Assembly (NCBI GenBank): GCA_930633495.1
Contig: CAKNFJ010000001.1
Span: 2,751,001-2,815,000 of the forward strand
Length of the DNA: 64,000 bases
DNA from: Hyphomicrobiales bacterium
GTDB taxonomy: Bacteria > Pseudomonadota > Alphaproteobacteria > Rhizobiales > Beijerinckiaceae
Direction: 5' to 3'
The notes under the pieces were generated by a model. That model was not told the DNA's origin, did not search any database, and saw nothing but the letters and a program-made list of their open reading frames with translations. Shown piece after piece: positions 53,273-62,374 of this stretch. Numbering within the stretch: position 1 is the first letter of the stretch; each line of letters begins with the position of its first letter. The position numbers and the translations under genes are program-made.

Positions 53273-54235
53273 ATGTCCGAGAAAATCCCCGTCACGGTGC
53301 TCACCGGCTATCTGGGCGCCGGCAAGACCACGCTCCTCAACCGCATCCTGACCGAGGACCACGGCAAGAAATTCGCCGTGATCGTCAACGAGTTCGGTGA
53401 GGCCGGCATCGATGGCGACCTCATCGTCGGCGCCGACGAGGAAATCTTCGAGATGAACAACGGCTGCATCTGCTGCACCGTGCGCGGCGACCTGATCCGC
53501 ATCCTCGACGGTCTGATGAAGCGCAAGGGCAAGTTCGACGCGATCATCGTCGAGACCACCGGCCTCGCCGATCCGGCACCGGTCGCCCAGACCTTCTTCG
53601 TCGACCAGGATGTCGGTGATGCCACCCGCCTCGACGCGGTGGTGACCGTGACCGACGCCAAGTGGCTGAAGGACCGGCTGAAGGACGCGCCGGAAGCCAA
53701 GAACCAGATCGCTTTCGCCGATGTCATCGTGCTCAACAAGACAGATCTGGTGACGGCGGAGGAGCTGGCCGATGTCGAGGCTGCGATCCGCGCCATCAAC
53801 CCCTATGCCAAGCTGCACAAGGCCGAGCGCGCCAATGTAGACATCGCCGCGCTGCTCGACCGCAACGCCTTCGATCTCGACCGTATCCTCGATATCGAGC
53901 CGGATTTCCTTGAGGCCGGGCATCACCACCACCATGCCGAGGACGTGCGTTCGATCTCGCTGACCGTGCCGGGCGATGTCGATCCCGAGAAGTTCATGCC
54001 GTGGATCAACGACATCGCCCAGATCCAGGGACCGAACATCCTGCGCTCCAAGGGCATTCTGGCCTTCAAGAACGAGTCGCGCCGCTTCGTCTTCCAGGGC
54101 GTGCATATGATCCTCGACGGCGATCTGCAGCGCGACTGGAAGGATGGCGAGAAGCGCGAGAGCCGCCTCGTCTTCATCGGACGCAATCTCAACGAGAACG
54201 AATTGCGCAAGGGGTTTGAAGCCTGCGCGGCCTGA
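53273..54235 (+). CDS. CobW/ZNG1-type zinc-allocating GTPase (COG0523)
   Basis: A 320-aa G3E GTPase. Walker A is GYLGAGKTTLL (12-22), the metal motif is GCICCTVRGDL (Cys65, Cys67 and Cys68), and the guanine specificity motif is LNKTDL. A GHHHHHAEDV His cluster lies near residue 220, before the CobW C-terminal domain. Such proteins deliver zinc to clients when zinc is scarce. It is 43 nt after the zinc-binding protein gene, supporting a zinc rather than cobalt role. Confidence 0.93.
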   Translation: MSEKIPVTVLTGYLGAGKTTLLNRILTEDHGKKFAVIVNEFGEAGIDGDLIVGADEEIFEMNNGCICCTVRGDLIRILDGLMKRKGKFDAIIVETTGLADPAPVAQTFFVDQDVGDATRLDAVVTVTDAKWLKDRLKDAPEAKNQIAFADVIVLNKTDLVTAEELADVEAAIRAINPYAKLHKAERANVDIAALLDRNAFDLDRILDIEPDFLEAGHHHHHAEDVRSISLTVPGDVDPEKFMPWINDIAQIQGPNILRSKGILAFKNESRRFVFQGVHMILDGDLQRDWKDGEKRESRLVFIGRNLNENELRKGFEACAA

Positions 54236-54249
54236 GTTAAAGCCGCGTC

Positions 54250-55260
54250 ATGACGACGATGACCCCACCCGTCTCGCTGCGCGAGCATGTCACCCCGATT
54301 GCCGCGGAGACGCATGTCGTCGCCGCGCGCTGGCTCAAGCAGGGGCTCGCGCTCGCGCTCGCCGACGGGCGCGTGCTGCGCTGGCGCGACGGTGCCGTTG
54401 TGGACAGCGTCGAGGCGCATGCCGGCGGCATCCTCTGCGCGACCGGGGATGGCGAGCGCCTGATCTCGGGCGGCGATGACGGGCGCGTGGTCGCGACCCG
54501 GATCGAGGGCGAGCCGGAGGAACTGGCGAAGGATCCCAAGCGCCGCTGGATCGATGCGATCACGCTCTCGGCTTCGGGCAATCTCGCCTGGAACACCGGC
54601 AAGACCGTGCAGGCGCGCGACGAGAAGGGCCGCATCCGCACGCTGGAGGCGGCGAGCACGCCGCAGGGCCTCGTCTTTGCCCCGAAGGGCTATCGCCTTG
54701 CCATCGCCCAGATGAACGGCGTCTCGCTCTGGTATCCGAACACCGAGGCGAAGCCGGAATTCCTGGAATGGAAGGGCTCGCATCTCGACGTCGCCTGGTC
54801 GCCGGACGGGCGCTTCGTCGTCTCCTCGATGCAGGAGAATGCGCTGCATGGCTGGCGCCTCGGCGACAAGCCGAGCCATATGCGGATGACCGGTTATCCG
54901 GCGAAGCCCCGCTCGCTGTCCTGGTCGCATGACGGGCTCTGGCTCGCTTCCAGCGGAGCGGACGGCGCGATCGTCTGGCCGTTCCAGGGCGATGGACCGC
55001 AGGGCAAGGCGCCACGCGAATGCGGCGTGCGTCATGCCCGCGTGACGCGGGTCGCTTTCCATCCGGGCGCGCTGGTGCTGGCGATCGGCTATGACGACGG
55101 CTGCATCCTGCTGGTCCGGCTCACCGATGGTTCCGAGCTGCTGGTGCGGCCGGCCGAGCGCGGCAGCGGCATCAGCGCCTTCGCCTGGGACAAGGCCGGA
55201 AAGTGGCTCGCCTTCGGCGCCGAGGACGGCGCGGCCGGCGTGCTCGTGCTGCCGAGCTAG
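54250..55260 (+). CDS. WD40-repeat protein
   Basis: A 336-aa beta-propeller. Repeats can be picked out as VVAARWLKQGLALALADGRVLRW, ILCATGDGERLISGGDDGRV, HLDVAWSPDGRFVVSSMQE, SLSWSHDGLWLASSGADG, VTRVAFHPGALVLAIGYDDG and ISAFAWDKAGKWLAFGAEDG. No signal peptide is seen, so it is cytosolic and distinct from exported AztD propellers. It follows the CobW gene by 14 nt; a partner role in zinc allocation is a guess from context. Confidence 0.82.
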   Translation: MTTMTPPVSLREHVTPIAAETHVVAARWLKQGLALALADGRVLRWRDGAVVDSVEAHAGGILCATGDGERLISGGDDGRVVATRIEGEPEELAKDPKRRWIDAITLSASGNLAWNTGKTVQARDEKGRIRTLEAASTPQGLVFAPKGYRLAIAQMNGVSLWYPNTEAKPEFLEWKGSHLDVAWSPDGRFVVSSMQENALHGWRLGDKPSHMRMTGYPAKPRSLSWSHDGLWLASSGADGAIVWPFQGDGPQGKAPRECGVRHARVTRVAFHPGALVLAIGYDDGCILLVRLTDGSELLVRPAERGSGISAFAWDKAGKWLAFGAEDGAAGVLVLPS

Positions 55261-55264
55261 CGCT

Positions 55265-55561
55265 GTGCGCTTCGGTCTCTTCGGCAAGCCCGAGACCCGC
55301 AAGGGTGGCGATGCGAAGGCCGAAGCCAAGGCTACGGCTGAGCGACTGAAGGCGCAGGTCAGGGCGTTGCTCGGCTTGCCCGAGGCGGCTGCGATTGCCG
55401 TCAACGAGATCATCTGTGCCGATCCCGCCTGTCCGGGCAACGAGACGATCATCCTCGTGATGAAGCCCGGCGAGAAGACCCGCGCCTATAAATTGCAGAT
55501 GGCGATGGCCGAGGTGACGGCCGAGGCGCTGGCCGATGCGCTGCGTCATGCCCTGGCCTGA
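55265..55561 (+). CDS. Small hypothetical protein with CxDPACPG motif
   Basis: A 98-aa product starting at GTG55265 (VRFGLFGKPETRKGG), 4 nt after the WD40 gene. A charged helical N-terminus leads to EIICADPACPGNETIILVM, where two Cys five residues apart could bind metal or form a disulfide. A final helix follows. The frame is open upstream only inside the WD40 gene. No family name is recognised. Confidence 0.62.
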   Translation: MRFGLFGKPETRKGGDAKAEAKATAERLKAQVRALLGLPEAAAIAVNEIICADPACPGNETIILVMKPGEKTRAYKLQMAMAEVTAEALADALRHALA

Positions 55562-55683
55562 CGCGCATTCTCAAGGCTTCAGCCCTTGCGGCACGGCCGG
55601 CGCTTCCGCCTTGAGTACGATGCCGACGCGGCGGCTATATTGACCGCTTGCCCGTTGCGCTGGTTCGGCTAAAGCTCAAGGCG

Positions 55684-57498
55684 ATGTCGCTTCTTGCTCT
55701 CTATGCCCGCGTCCTCGGCGAGCTCGGCTCGGAACGGCGGCTGGGCGTCATCCTGGCTCTGGCCAACATCCTGCTGGCAGGCGTCGCCTTCGCCGAGCCG
55801 ATGCTGTTCGGCGCGCTGATCGACCGGCTGACCGCGATCCAGACCTCCGGGAACGTGCTGACCTGGAGCAGCATCAATCTGCTGATCTTCGCCTGGGTCG
55901 GCTTCGGGCTCATCAACATCGCCATGGGCGTCTTCGTGGCGCTGCATGCGGACAGGCTCGCCCATCGCTCGCGTCTGGCGGTGATGGCACGCTATTTCGA
56001 GCACGCCCTGTCGCTGCCGATCGCCTATCACACCCAGACCCATTCCGGCCGCGTGCTCAAGGTGATGCTCGACGGCACGAATGCGATGTGGGCGTTGTGG
56101 CTCTCCTTCTTCCGGGAGCATTGCGCCTCTTTCGTCGCGCTGTTCGTGCTGCTGCCCTTCACGATCTGGAAGAACTGGCAGCTCGGGCTGCTTCTGGTCT
56201 GCCTCGTCCTGCTGTTCGGCTCGCTCACCGCCTTCGTGCTGCGCAAGACGGACAGACTGCAGAGCAATGTCGAGGCGTATCACTCGAACCTCGCCGAACG
56301 CGCCTCCGACGCGCTCGGCAACGTGCCGGTGATCCAGAGCTTCACCCGCATCGAGGCCGAGGTTCGCGGCCTGCGCTCGACCATCACGAATCTGCTGAAC
56401 GCGCAGCTGCCGGTCCTGTCCTGGTGGGCCGTGGCCAATGTGGCCACGCGTGCCTCCGCGACGCTGACCGTTCTGCTGATCTTCATCGTCGGCACCTGGC
56501 TCCTGATGCATGGGCAGACGACCGTCGGCGAGATCGTGACCTTCATGGGGTTCGCGACCATGCTGGTCGGGCGCCTGGAGCAGATCGTCGGCTTCGTGAA
56601 CTTCATCTTCATGCAGGCCCCGAAGATGCGGGAGTTCTTCGAGGTGCTCGACACGCTGCCGAGCGTGCGCGACCTGCCCACCGCCAAGGATCCGGGCCGT
56701 CTCGTCGGCGCGGTCGCCTTCGAGGATGTGTCCTTCTCCTATGACGGCAAGCGCGCTGCGGTGCGCGACGTCTCCTTCACGGTGAAGCCCGGCGAAACCA
56801 TCGCCATCGTCGGCTCGACTGGCTCGGGCAAATCGACCGCGCTCGGGCTGCTGCACCGGGCCTTCGACCCGCAATCGGGCCGGATCGTCATCGACGGCAA
56901 CGATATCCGCGATATCTCGCTGCTCTCGCTCAGGCGCAATGTCGGCGTGGTCTTCCAGGAGCCGATGCTGTTCGCCCGCTCGATCCGCGAGAACCTGCTC
57001 GTCGGCAAGCCCGACGCCACCGATGCCGAGCTGATGGAGGCGCTCGACCGGGCGCAGGCGACCGAGGTGATGGCGCGCCAGCCCGACGGGCTCGACACGC
57101 TGGTCGGCGAGCGCGGCCGCACGCTCTCGGGCGGCGAGCGCCAGCGGCTCTCGATCGCGCGGGCGCTGCTCAAGAATCCGCCGGTCCTCATCCTCGACGA
57201 GGCGACCTCGGCTCTTGACGCGGCGACCGAGGTCAAGCTGCAGAAGGCGCTCGAAGAGGTGATGAAGGGGCGCACCACCTTCGTGATCGCACACCGCCTC
57301 GCCACCATCCGCAACGCCGACCGCATCCTCGTCTTCGAGCAGGGCCAGGTCGACGAGATGGGCAGCTTCGACGAGCTCGTCGCCAAGGGCGGACGCTTTG
57401 CCGCGCTGGCGCGGGCGCAGTATCTCGTCAGCGACAAGCCGTCGCCGCTCGCCGAGGGGGAAGCCAGCCCGCTGGCGCAGAAGATCCTCCCGGGCTGA
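55684..57498 (+). CDS. ndvA: Cyclic beta-glucan exporter NdvA/ChvA-like ABC transporter
   Basis: A 604-aa half-transporter that fuses six helices to an ATPase. [26 protein letters not shown], the [24 protein letters not shown] region and IGFANLLIGRL-like [12 protein letters not shown] match NdvA/ChvA. The ATPase has Walker [10 protein letters not shown], signature [13 protein letters not shown] and Walker [13 protein letters not shown]. Substrate is likely beta-1,2-glucan. ATG55684 is preferred over the extension to 55648. OpgD is encoded 5.6 kb upstream. Confidence 0.88.
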   Translation: MSLLALYARVLGELGSERRLGVILALANILLAGVAFAEPMLFGALIDRLTAIQTSGNVLTWSSINLLIFAWVGFGLINIAMGVFVALHADRLAHRSRLAVMARYFEHALSLPIAYHTQTHSGRVLKVMLDGTNAMWALWLSFFREHCASFVALFVLLPFTIWKNWQLGLLLVCLVLLFGSLTAFVLRKTDRLQSNVEAYHSNLAERASDALGNVPVIQSFTRIEAEVRGLRSTITNLLNAQLPVLSWWAVANVATRASATLTVLLIFIVGTWLLMHGQTTVGEIVTFMGFATMLVGRLEQIVGFVNFIFMQAPKMREFFEVLDTLPSVRDLPTAKDPGRLVGAVAFEDVSFSYDGKRAAVRDVSFTVKPGETIAIVGSTGSGKSTALGLLHRAFDPQSGRIVIDGNDIRDISLLSLRRNVGVVFQEPMLFARSIRENLLVGKPDATDAELMEALDRAQATEVMARQPDGLDTLVGERGRTLSGGERQRLSIARALLKNPPVLILDEATSALDAATEVKLQKALEEVMKGRTTFVIAHRLATIRNADRILVFEQGQVDEMGSFDELVAKGGRFAALARAQYLVSDKPSPLAEGEASPLAQKILPG

Positions 57499-57624
57499 TC
57501 GCCTGCCGATGACCCGAAAGGGTGCGGTTAGAGGCATAAAGGACGACATCCGCCGTTGCGCCGGTGTCGCCTTTCCCGCTTATTAGGTCACGACCTTCCT
57601 CGAGCCTTCTGCGTGACCGCGACG

Positions 57625-58740
57625 ATGATGATTCTCCGCCTTGCCTGTGCCTGGGCTTCGGTTGCCGCCTTCCTGCTGCTCGGCGACACTCTGCTCGGCC
57701 TACTCGGGGCGCCCTTGCCGTCGCTCTTCGTCTTCCTCTGGCTGCTCGGCATCGTCATCTGGTCGTCCTTCGGCGTGGTGCACGAGGCCGAGGATCTCGC
57801 CGAAAAGCTGGGCGAGCCCTATGGCACGCTGATCCTGACCCTCTCGATCGTCATCATCGAGGTGGCGCTGGTCGGCGCCGTCATGCTCGGCGCCACGGGC
57901 GCGCCGACGCTCGGCCGCGACACGATGTTCGCGGTGCTGATGATCGTGCTCAACGGCGTCGTCGGCATCGGGCTTCTGATCGGGGGGCTGAGGCATTTTT
58001 CGCAGCGCTACAATCTCAAGGGCGCCTCCGCCTATCTGGCGGTGATTATCCCGCTCACGGTGATTCCGCTCTTCCTGCCGAATTTCACGACCTCGACGCC
58101 GGACGGAACGCTGACCTCATTCCAGGCCATCGCCTTCTCGGTCTTCACCGTCGCGCTCTATGGCGCCTTCCTCGCGCTTCAGACCGGGCGGCACAGCATG
58201 TTCTTCCGCGAGCCGGAGCCCGAAGATGCCAAGCCGGCCGTCGCCTCGGCCATGGTGGAGCAGGAGCATGCTTCGCCGGCGACCTCGGGCGACATCCTGC
58301 TGCGCGTCGCGCTGCTGCTCGCCAATATCCTGCCGATCGTCATCCTGTCGAAGAGCCTGGCCAAGGTGCTCGATTTCGGCATCGCGAAGCTGGGTGCGCC
58401 GCCCGCGCTCGGCGGCATCCTGATCGCCATGGTGGTGTTCACGCCCGAATGCATCGCCGCCCTGAGGGCGATCACCGCCAACCAGCTTCAGCGCGCGATC
58501 AATCTCTGCCTGGGCGCGGCGACCTCGACGCTGGGCATGACGGTGCCGGCCGTGCTGCTGATCGGCGTCTTTACCGGCCAACCCGTCGTGCTCGGCCTGT
58601 CGGCGACGAACATGGTGATCGCCGCCATGACCCTGCTGCTCTCGACGCTGACCTTCACCGGCACGCGCACCACCATGCTGGAAGGGGCGGTGCATCTGGC
58701 GGTGTTCTTCGTCTTCCTCGTGCTGGTGTTCAGCCCCTGA
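57625..58740 (+). CDS. Calcium/proton antiporter (ChaA/CaCA-like)
   Basis: An integral membrane exchanger of about 371 aa with 11 hydrophobic segments. Two inverted repeats carry acidic helices: GEPYGTLILTLSIVIIEVALVG in the first half and GILIAMVVFTPECIAALRA in the second. It would export Ca2+ (or Na+/K+) against protons. The N-terminus is uncertain: ATG57625 or ATG57628, or GTG57613, with no clear ribosome site. Reading frames that overlap in other phases are shadows. Confidence 0.85.
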   Translation: MMILRLACAWASVAAFLLLGDTLLGLLGAPLPSLFVFLWLLGIVIWSSFGVVHEAEDLAEKLGEPYGTLILTLSIVIIEVALVGAVMLGATGAPTLGRDTMFAVLMIVLNGVVGIGLLIGGLRHFSQRYNLKGASAYLAVIIPLTVIPLFLPNFTTSTPDGTLTSFQAIAFSVFTVALYGAFLALQTGRHSMFFREPEPEDAKPAVASAMVEQEHASPATSGDILLRVALLLANILPIVILSKSLAKVLDFGIAKLGAPPALGGILIAMVVFTPECIAALRAITANQLQRAINLCLGAATSTLGMTVPAVLLIGVFTGQPVVLGLSATNMVIAAMTLLLSTLTFTGTRTTMLEGAVHLAVFFVFLVLVFSP

Positions 58741-58837
58741 GCGGGTGCGATAACCCGGCAGGTAATCGACCCGCGCCGGCCGGCGCGCCATGGTCCCTCG
58801 CAACGGCCGCATCCGTGGCCTCGCCGAGGAGACGATC

Positions 58838-59173
58838 ATGACCGCTTATGCCATCGCCCATCTGCAGGATGTCCGGCTCGGCCCGGAAATCGTCGACTAC
58901 ATCAAGCGCATCGACGAAACGCTCGTGCCCTATGAAGGCCGCTTCCTGATCCATGGTGCGACGCCCGAGATCGTCGAGGGGCCATGGCCGGGCGATCTGG
59001 TGATGATCGCCTTTCCGGATATGGAGCGGGCGCGCGCCTGGTACGACTCGCCCAGCTATCGCGAGATCCTGTCGCTGCGGGCCGAGCATTCCCGCAGCAC
59101 GGCGATGATCGTGCAGGGCGTCGAGCCCGGCTATCGCGCGGCGGATTTCCTTGCGAAGGCAGGGCTGGCCTGA
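58838..59173 (+). CDS. DUF1330 domain protein
   Basis: A 111-aa dimeric alpha-beta barrel type protein: TAYAIAHLQDVRLGPEIVDYIKRID, GRFLIHGATPEIVEGPWPGD, then MIAFPDMERARAWYDSPSYREI. These are the conserved blocks of DUF1330. GAGGAG lies before ATG58838. The function of the family is unknown. It stands alone, converging on aroB. Confidence 0.87.
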   Translation: MTAYAIAHLQDVRLGPEIVDYIKRIDETLVPYEGRFLIHGATPEIVEGPWPGDLVMIAFPDMERARAWYDSPSYREILSLRAEHSRSTAMIVQGVEPGYRAADFLAKAGLA

Positions 59174-59180
59174 TCCGGCG

Positions 59181-60320
59181 TCAGGCCGCCAGTTCTTCCT
59201 CGATGAAGCTGCGCACCTCATCGGCCGCGACGCCCGGCGCAATGAAGCTCCTGCCGATGCCGCGGGCGAGGATGAAGGTCAGCACGCCGCGCTTCACCTT
59301 CTTGTCCTGGGCCATGGCGTTGACGATCTCATCGGCGCTGCCGGCGCCGCCCGGCACCTGCTGCAGCCGGCTCGGCAGCCCGACATGGTCGAGATGGCGA
59401 GACACGCGGATGGCGTCCTGGCCCGGGCAGAGCCCGAGCCGCTGCGAGAAGCGGAAGGCGAGCGCCAGCCCGATGGCGACCGCCTCGCCATGGACGAGAC
59501 GGCTCGAATCGTAGCCGGTCAGCCGCTCCAGCGCATGGGCGAAGGTGTGGCCGAGGTTGAGCAAGGCGCGGTCTCCGTCCTCGCGCTCGTCCCGGGCGAC
59601 GATCGCCGCCTTGGCGCGGCAGGAGACCGCGACGGCATGGTCGCGTTCCGGGCCGCCGGCGATCACGCGGCTCCAGTTCGCCTCGCACCAGTCGAAGAAG
59701 TCGGGGCTGTCGATCAACCCGTATTTCACCACCTCGGCATAGCCGGCCTTGAACTCGCGTTCGCTAAGCGTGTCGAGCAGGGCGGTGTCGGCGATGACCA
59801 GTGCGGGCTGGTGGAAGGCGCCGATCAGGTTCTTGCCGTGCGGCGAGTTGATGCCGGTCTTGCCGCCCACCGAGGAATCGACCTGGGCGAGCAGGGTCGT
59901 CGGCACCTGCACGAAACGCACGCCGCGCCGCAGCACCGCCGCCGCGAAACCGGTGAGGTCGCCGACGACGCCGCCGCCGAAGGCGATGACGAGATCGTTG
60001 CGCTCAATCCTGGCCGCCAGTAGCGCATCGCAGAGCGCGATGAACTGGCCATAGGATTTCGAACCCTCGCCCGGCGGGATCGTGATGCGGGTCGCCGCGA
60101 TGCCTTCCTGATGCAGGCAGGTTTCGAAGGCGGCACCGTGCAGGGCGGCGACGCTGGTGTCGGTGACGAGGGCCGCCTTGGCGCCCGGCGCGAAGGCGGC
60201 GATCAGCGCGGCCGCCTCGCAGAGCTGGTGGCGGCCGATATGGATGTCGTAGGCGCGGCCTTCGAGCGCGACGGGGACGGTGATCCGCGCGCCGGTCTTC
60301 CCGGTCTGGGTGGCGTTCAT
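59181..60320 (-). CDS. aroB: 3-dehydroquinate synthase
   Basis: A 379-aa NAD- and metal-dependent enzyme, second step of the shikimate pathway. NAD-site segments are LVTDTSVAALHG and VIAFGGGVVGDLTGFAAA, followed by VPTTLLAQVDSSVGGKTGIN. Metal ligands are expected from AEVVKYGLI, LNLGHTFAHALE and the later HGEAVAIG His. It overlaps aroK by 4 nt (ATGA) as in most proteobacteria. Confidence 0.95.
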   Translation of the reverse strand: MNATQTGKTGARITVPVALEGRAYDIHIGRHQLCEAAALIAAFAPGAKAALVTDTSVAALHGAAFETCLHQEGIAATRITIPPGEGSKSYGQFIALCDALLAARIERNDLVIAFGGGVVGDLTGFAAAVLRRGVRFVQVPTTLLAQVDSSVGGKTGINSPHGKNLIGAFHQPALVIADTALLDTLSEREFKAGYAEVVKYGLIDSPDFFDWCEANWSRVIAGGPERDHAVAVSCRAKAAIVARDEREDGDRALLNLGHTFAHALERLTGYDSSRLVHGEAVAIGLALAFRFSQRLGLCPGQDAIRVSRHLDHVGLPSRLQQVPGGAGSADEIVNAMAQDKKVKRGVLTFILARGIGRSFIAPGVAADEVRSFIEEELAA

Positions 60321-60916
60321 GGCGTGTCTTCTCCGGCCGTCGGGCGCAGATAGCCGCTCAATGCGGCGATGGTGTCGCCGACCACGACTTCGTGAGGCTC
60401 GTCGCTCGACAGAATGGTGATGTCCGCCAGCGCATAGACGGGCTCGCGCTCGGTCAGCATCCGGCGCAGGGTCGCTTCCGGATCGGCCGTCTGGAGCAAT
60501 GGCCGGTTCGAGTTCCGGCGCACGCGGCGCATCAGCACCTCCGGCTCGGCCTTGAGCCAGACCGAGATGCCGAGCTGCTTCACCCGCTCCCGCGTCTCGG
60601 CGTTCATGAAGGCGCCGCCGCCGGTGGCGAGCACCAGCGGTGCGCGTGTCGTCAGGATGCGGCTGATCACGCGGCGCTCGCCGCTGCGAAATTCCGCTTC
60701 GCCGCGCTGGGTGAAGATTTCCGGGATCGTCATGCCGGCCGCCATCTCGATCTCGGTATCGGCATCGACGAAGGGCAGGCCGAGGCGGCCGGCGAGCCTG
60801 CGCCCCACCGAGCTCTTGCCGGAGCCCATCATGCCGACGAGCACGATCGCACGCCCGGCAAGAGCGGTGCGGAGATCGGCCATGTCCGGGGCGGCGATGG
60901 TGGCGGCGGCGGTCAT
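60317..60916 (-). CDS. aroK: Shikimate kinase
   Basis: A 199-aa kinase making shikimate 3-phosphate. Walker A is GMMGSGKSS (28-36), the shikimate site is FVDADTEIE and FRSGERRVI, and GGGAFM follows. The lid contains RNSNRPLL. ATG60916 is preceded by AAGGAAGA; the frame extends to 60946. An N-terminal tail of about 20 residues precedes the fold. Confidence 0.95.
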   Translation of the reverse strand: MTAAATIAAPDMADLRTALAGRAIVLVGMMGSGKSSVGRRLAGRLGLPFVDADTEIEMAAGMTIPEIFTQRGEAEFRSGERRVISRILTTRAPLVLATGGGAFMNAETRERVKQLGISVWLKAEPEVLMRRVRRNSNRPLLQTADPEATLRRMLTEREPVYALADITILSSDEPHEVVVGDTIAALSGYLRPTAGEDTP

Positions 60917-61090
60917 CAATATTCTTCCTTGGGAGGGCTGTAGCACGCGGCTGCCGGCCGCGTCATGCCTTCGTCATGGTTCGGCTGCGCTTTGGACGGG
61001 GCTGTGTCCCGCCTGCCCTTGCGCGAGGAGGGCGCCATCGCGGATAGTGGCCCGGTCCAGAGATCGCGCGATTGCGAAAGTCCGCCCGAA

Positions 61091-61237
61091 GTGCCGACGT
61101 TATTCCGTTTCCTCGCCTTCGTCGCGGTCATCGCCGGTCTGGTTTTCGGGGGCATGATCGCGCTCGTCACCTTCGTCCAGCCGGTTCAGCGCGAGATGGT
61201 CGAGATCGTGCCGCCGGCGAAGCTGCAGCCGAAATGA
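61091..61237 (+). CDS. Small single-helix membrane protein upstream of xerD
   Basis: A 48-aa product from GTG61091: one hydrophobic helix (LAFVAVIAGLVFGGMIALVTFV) and a short tail rich in Val and Pro. Its TGA overlaps the xerD ATG (ATGA). Similar mini-proteins occur before xerD in other Rhizobiales. The longer open frame to 60965 lies in less credible sequence. Function unknown. Confidence 0.65.
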   Translation: MPTLFRFLAFVAVIAGLVFGGMIALVTFVQPVQREMVEIVPPAKLQPK

Positions 61238-62163
61238 GCCGCCTGTCGCGCCAGCGGCTCAACGCTTTCCTCGACATGCTGGCAGCCGAGCGCGGCGCAG
61301 CGCGCAACACGCTCGAAGCCTATGAGCGCGACGTCGCGGATTATCTCGGCTTTCTCGGCGGCAAGGCGCCGGGCGAGGCCCGGGCCGACGATATCCGTGG
61401 CTGGCTGGCCGACCTGTCGGAACGCGGCCTCAAGGCGTCGTCCTCGGCGCGCCGGCTCTCCGCCGTGCGGCAGTTCCATCGCTTTCTCTACACCGAGGGG
61501 CTGGCGGACACCGATCCCACGGCCGCGATTTCCGGGCCACGGCAGGGAAGGCCGCTGCCGAAGGTCGTCTCCGTCGGCGATGTCGACCGGCTGCTCGATA
61601 CGGCCCGCGCGGCCTGCCAGCGCGAGGGTTTGAGCCCGGCAGCGCGGCTGAAGGCGTTGCGGATGCGCTGCCTCGTCGAGATGCTCTATGCCACGGGCTT
61701 GCGTGTGTCCGAGCTGATCGCGCTGCCGCGCTCGGCCGCGACGACGCGGGAACGCTTCCTGATCGTGCGCGGCAAGGGCGACAAGGAACGGCTGGTGCCG
61801 CTGAACGAGGCGGCGCGCCAGGCGGCGCGGGACTGGCTCGCGGCCCTGACCGAAGCAGGGCAGGGAGATGGGCGCTGGCTCTTTCCCTCGGATGGGGAGA
61901 GCGGGCACCTGACGCGGCAGGTCTTCGCGCGCGACCTCAAGATGCTTGGCGGCGAGGCGGGGCTTTCGGCTTCGGCGCTGAGCCCGCATGTGCTGCGCCA
62001 CGCCTTCGCCAGCCATCTGCTGCAGAACGGCGCCGATCTCAGGGTGGTGCAGGAACTGCTCGGCCATGCCGACATCGCCACGACACAGATCTACACCCAT
62101 ATTCTCGACGAGCGGCTGAAGAGCATGGTGCGCGATCTCCACCCGCTGTCGGATGGCGAATGA
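61234..62163 (+). CDS. xerD: Tyrosine recombinase XerD
   Basis: A 309-aa site-specific recombinase that, with XerC, resolves chromosome dimers at dif. N-terminal core-binding domain: LNAFLDMLAAERGAARNTLEAYERD. Catalytic residues: Arg157 (ATGLRVSE), Lys182 region (GKGDKER), His252 and Arg255 (HVLRHAF), His278 (LGHADI) and Tyr287 (TQIYTH). ATG61234 overlaps the mini-protein stop. It is a housekeeping recombinase at a standard locus, not the missing island integrase. Confidence 0.93.
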   Translation: MSRLSRQRLNAFLDMLAAERGAARNTLEAYERDVADYLGFLGGKAPGEARADDIRGWLADLSERGLKASSSARRLSAVRQFHRFLYTEGLADTDPTAAISGPRQGRPLPKVVSVGDVDRLLDTARAACQREGLSPAARLKALRMRCLVEMLYATGLRVSELIALPRSAATTRERFLIVRGKGDKERLVPLNEAARQAARDWLAALTEAGQGDGRWLFPSDGESGHLTRQVFARDLKMLGGEAGLSASALSPHVLRHAFASHLLQNGADLRVVQELLGHADIATTQIYTHILDERLKSMVRDLHPLSDGE

Positions 62164-62221
62164 GCCGGATCCGGCTCTGGGAATGCGGGCAACCGCTGGA
62201 TCTATGCCGGTCAGAACCCAC

Positions 62222-62365
62222 CTTGTCATTCCGGGGCTTCGCGGCAGCGAAGAACCCGGAACCCACGACCGGGTGAGCCGCCAGCAACCAAACACAGACT
62301 GTCTGACCCAGTCGTGGCTTCCGGGTTCACGCCTGCGGCGCGCCCCGGAATGACAAGGGTGTGAG
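62222..62365. repeat. Intergenic repeat, family B copy 2
   Basis: Nearly the same as 50105-50240: TTGTCATTCCGGGGCTTCGCG, CCGGAACCCACGACCGGGTG, a diverged middle, then CAGTCGTGGCTTCCGGGTTC and GCGCGCCCCGGAATGACAAG. It separates convergent xerD and the ABC ATPase. Confidence 0.85.
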
Positions 62366-62374
62366 TCGATAGGC

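Noticed and set aside
53273..54235. Cobalamin-synthesis role for the CobW-like GTPase
   Set aside because: No cobalamin gene is near, while the zinc transporter is immediately upstream and a His cluster is present.
55669..57549. 626-codon minus-strand frame opposite ndvA
   Set aside because: It mirrors an unmistakable ABC transporter, and its product is low-complexity His/Glu/Arg sequence typical of antisense shadows.
61234..62163. XerD as the missing island integrase
   Set aside because: It is a standard housekeeping recombinase behind its usual mini-protein, 47 kb from the island.
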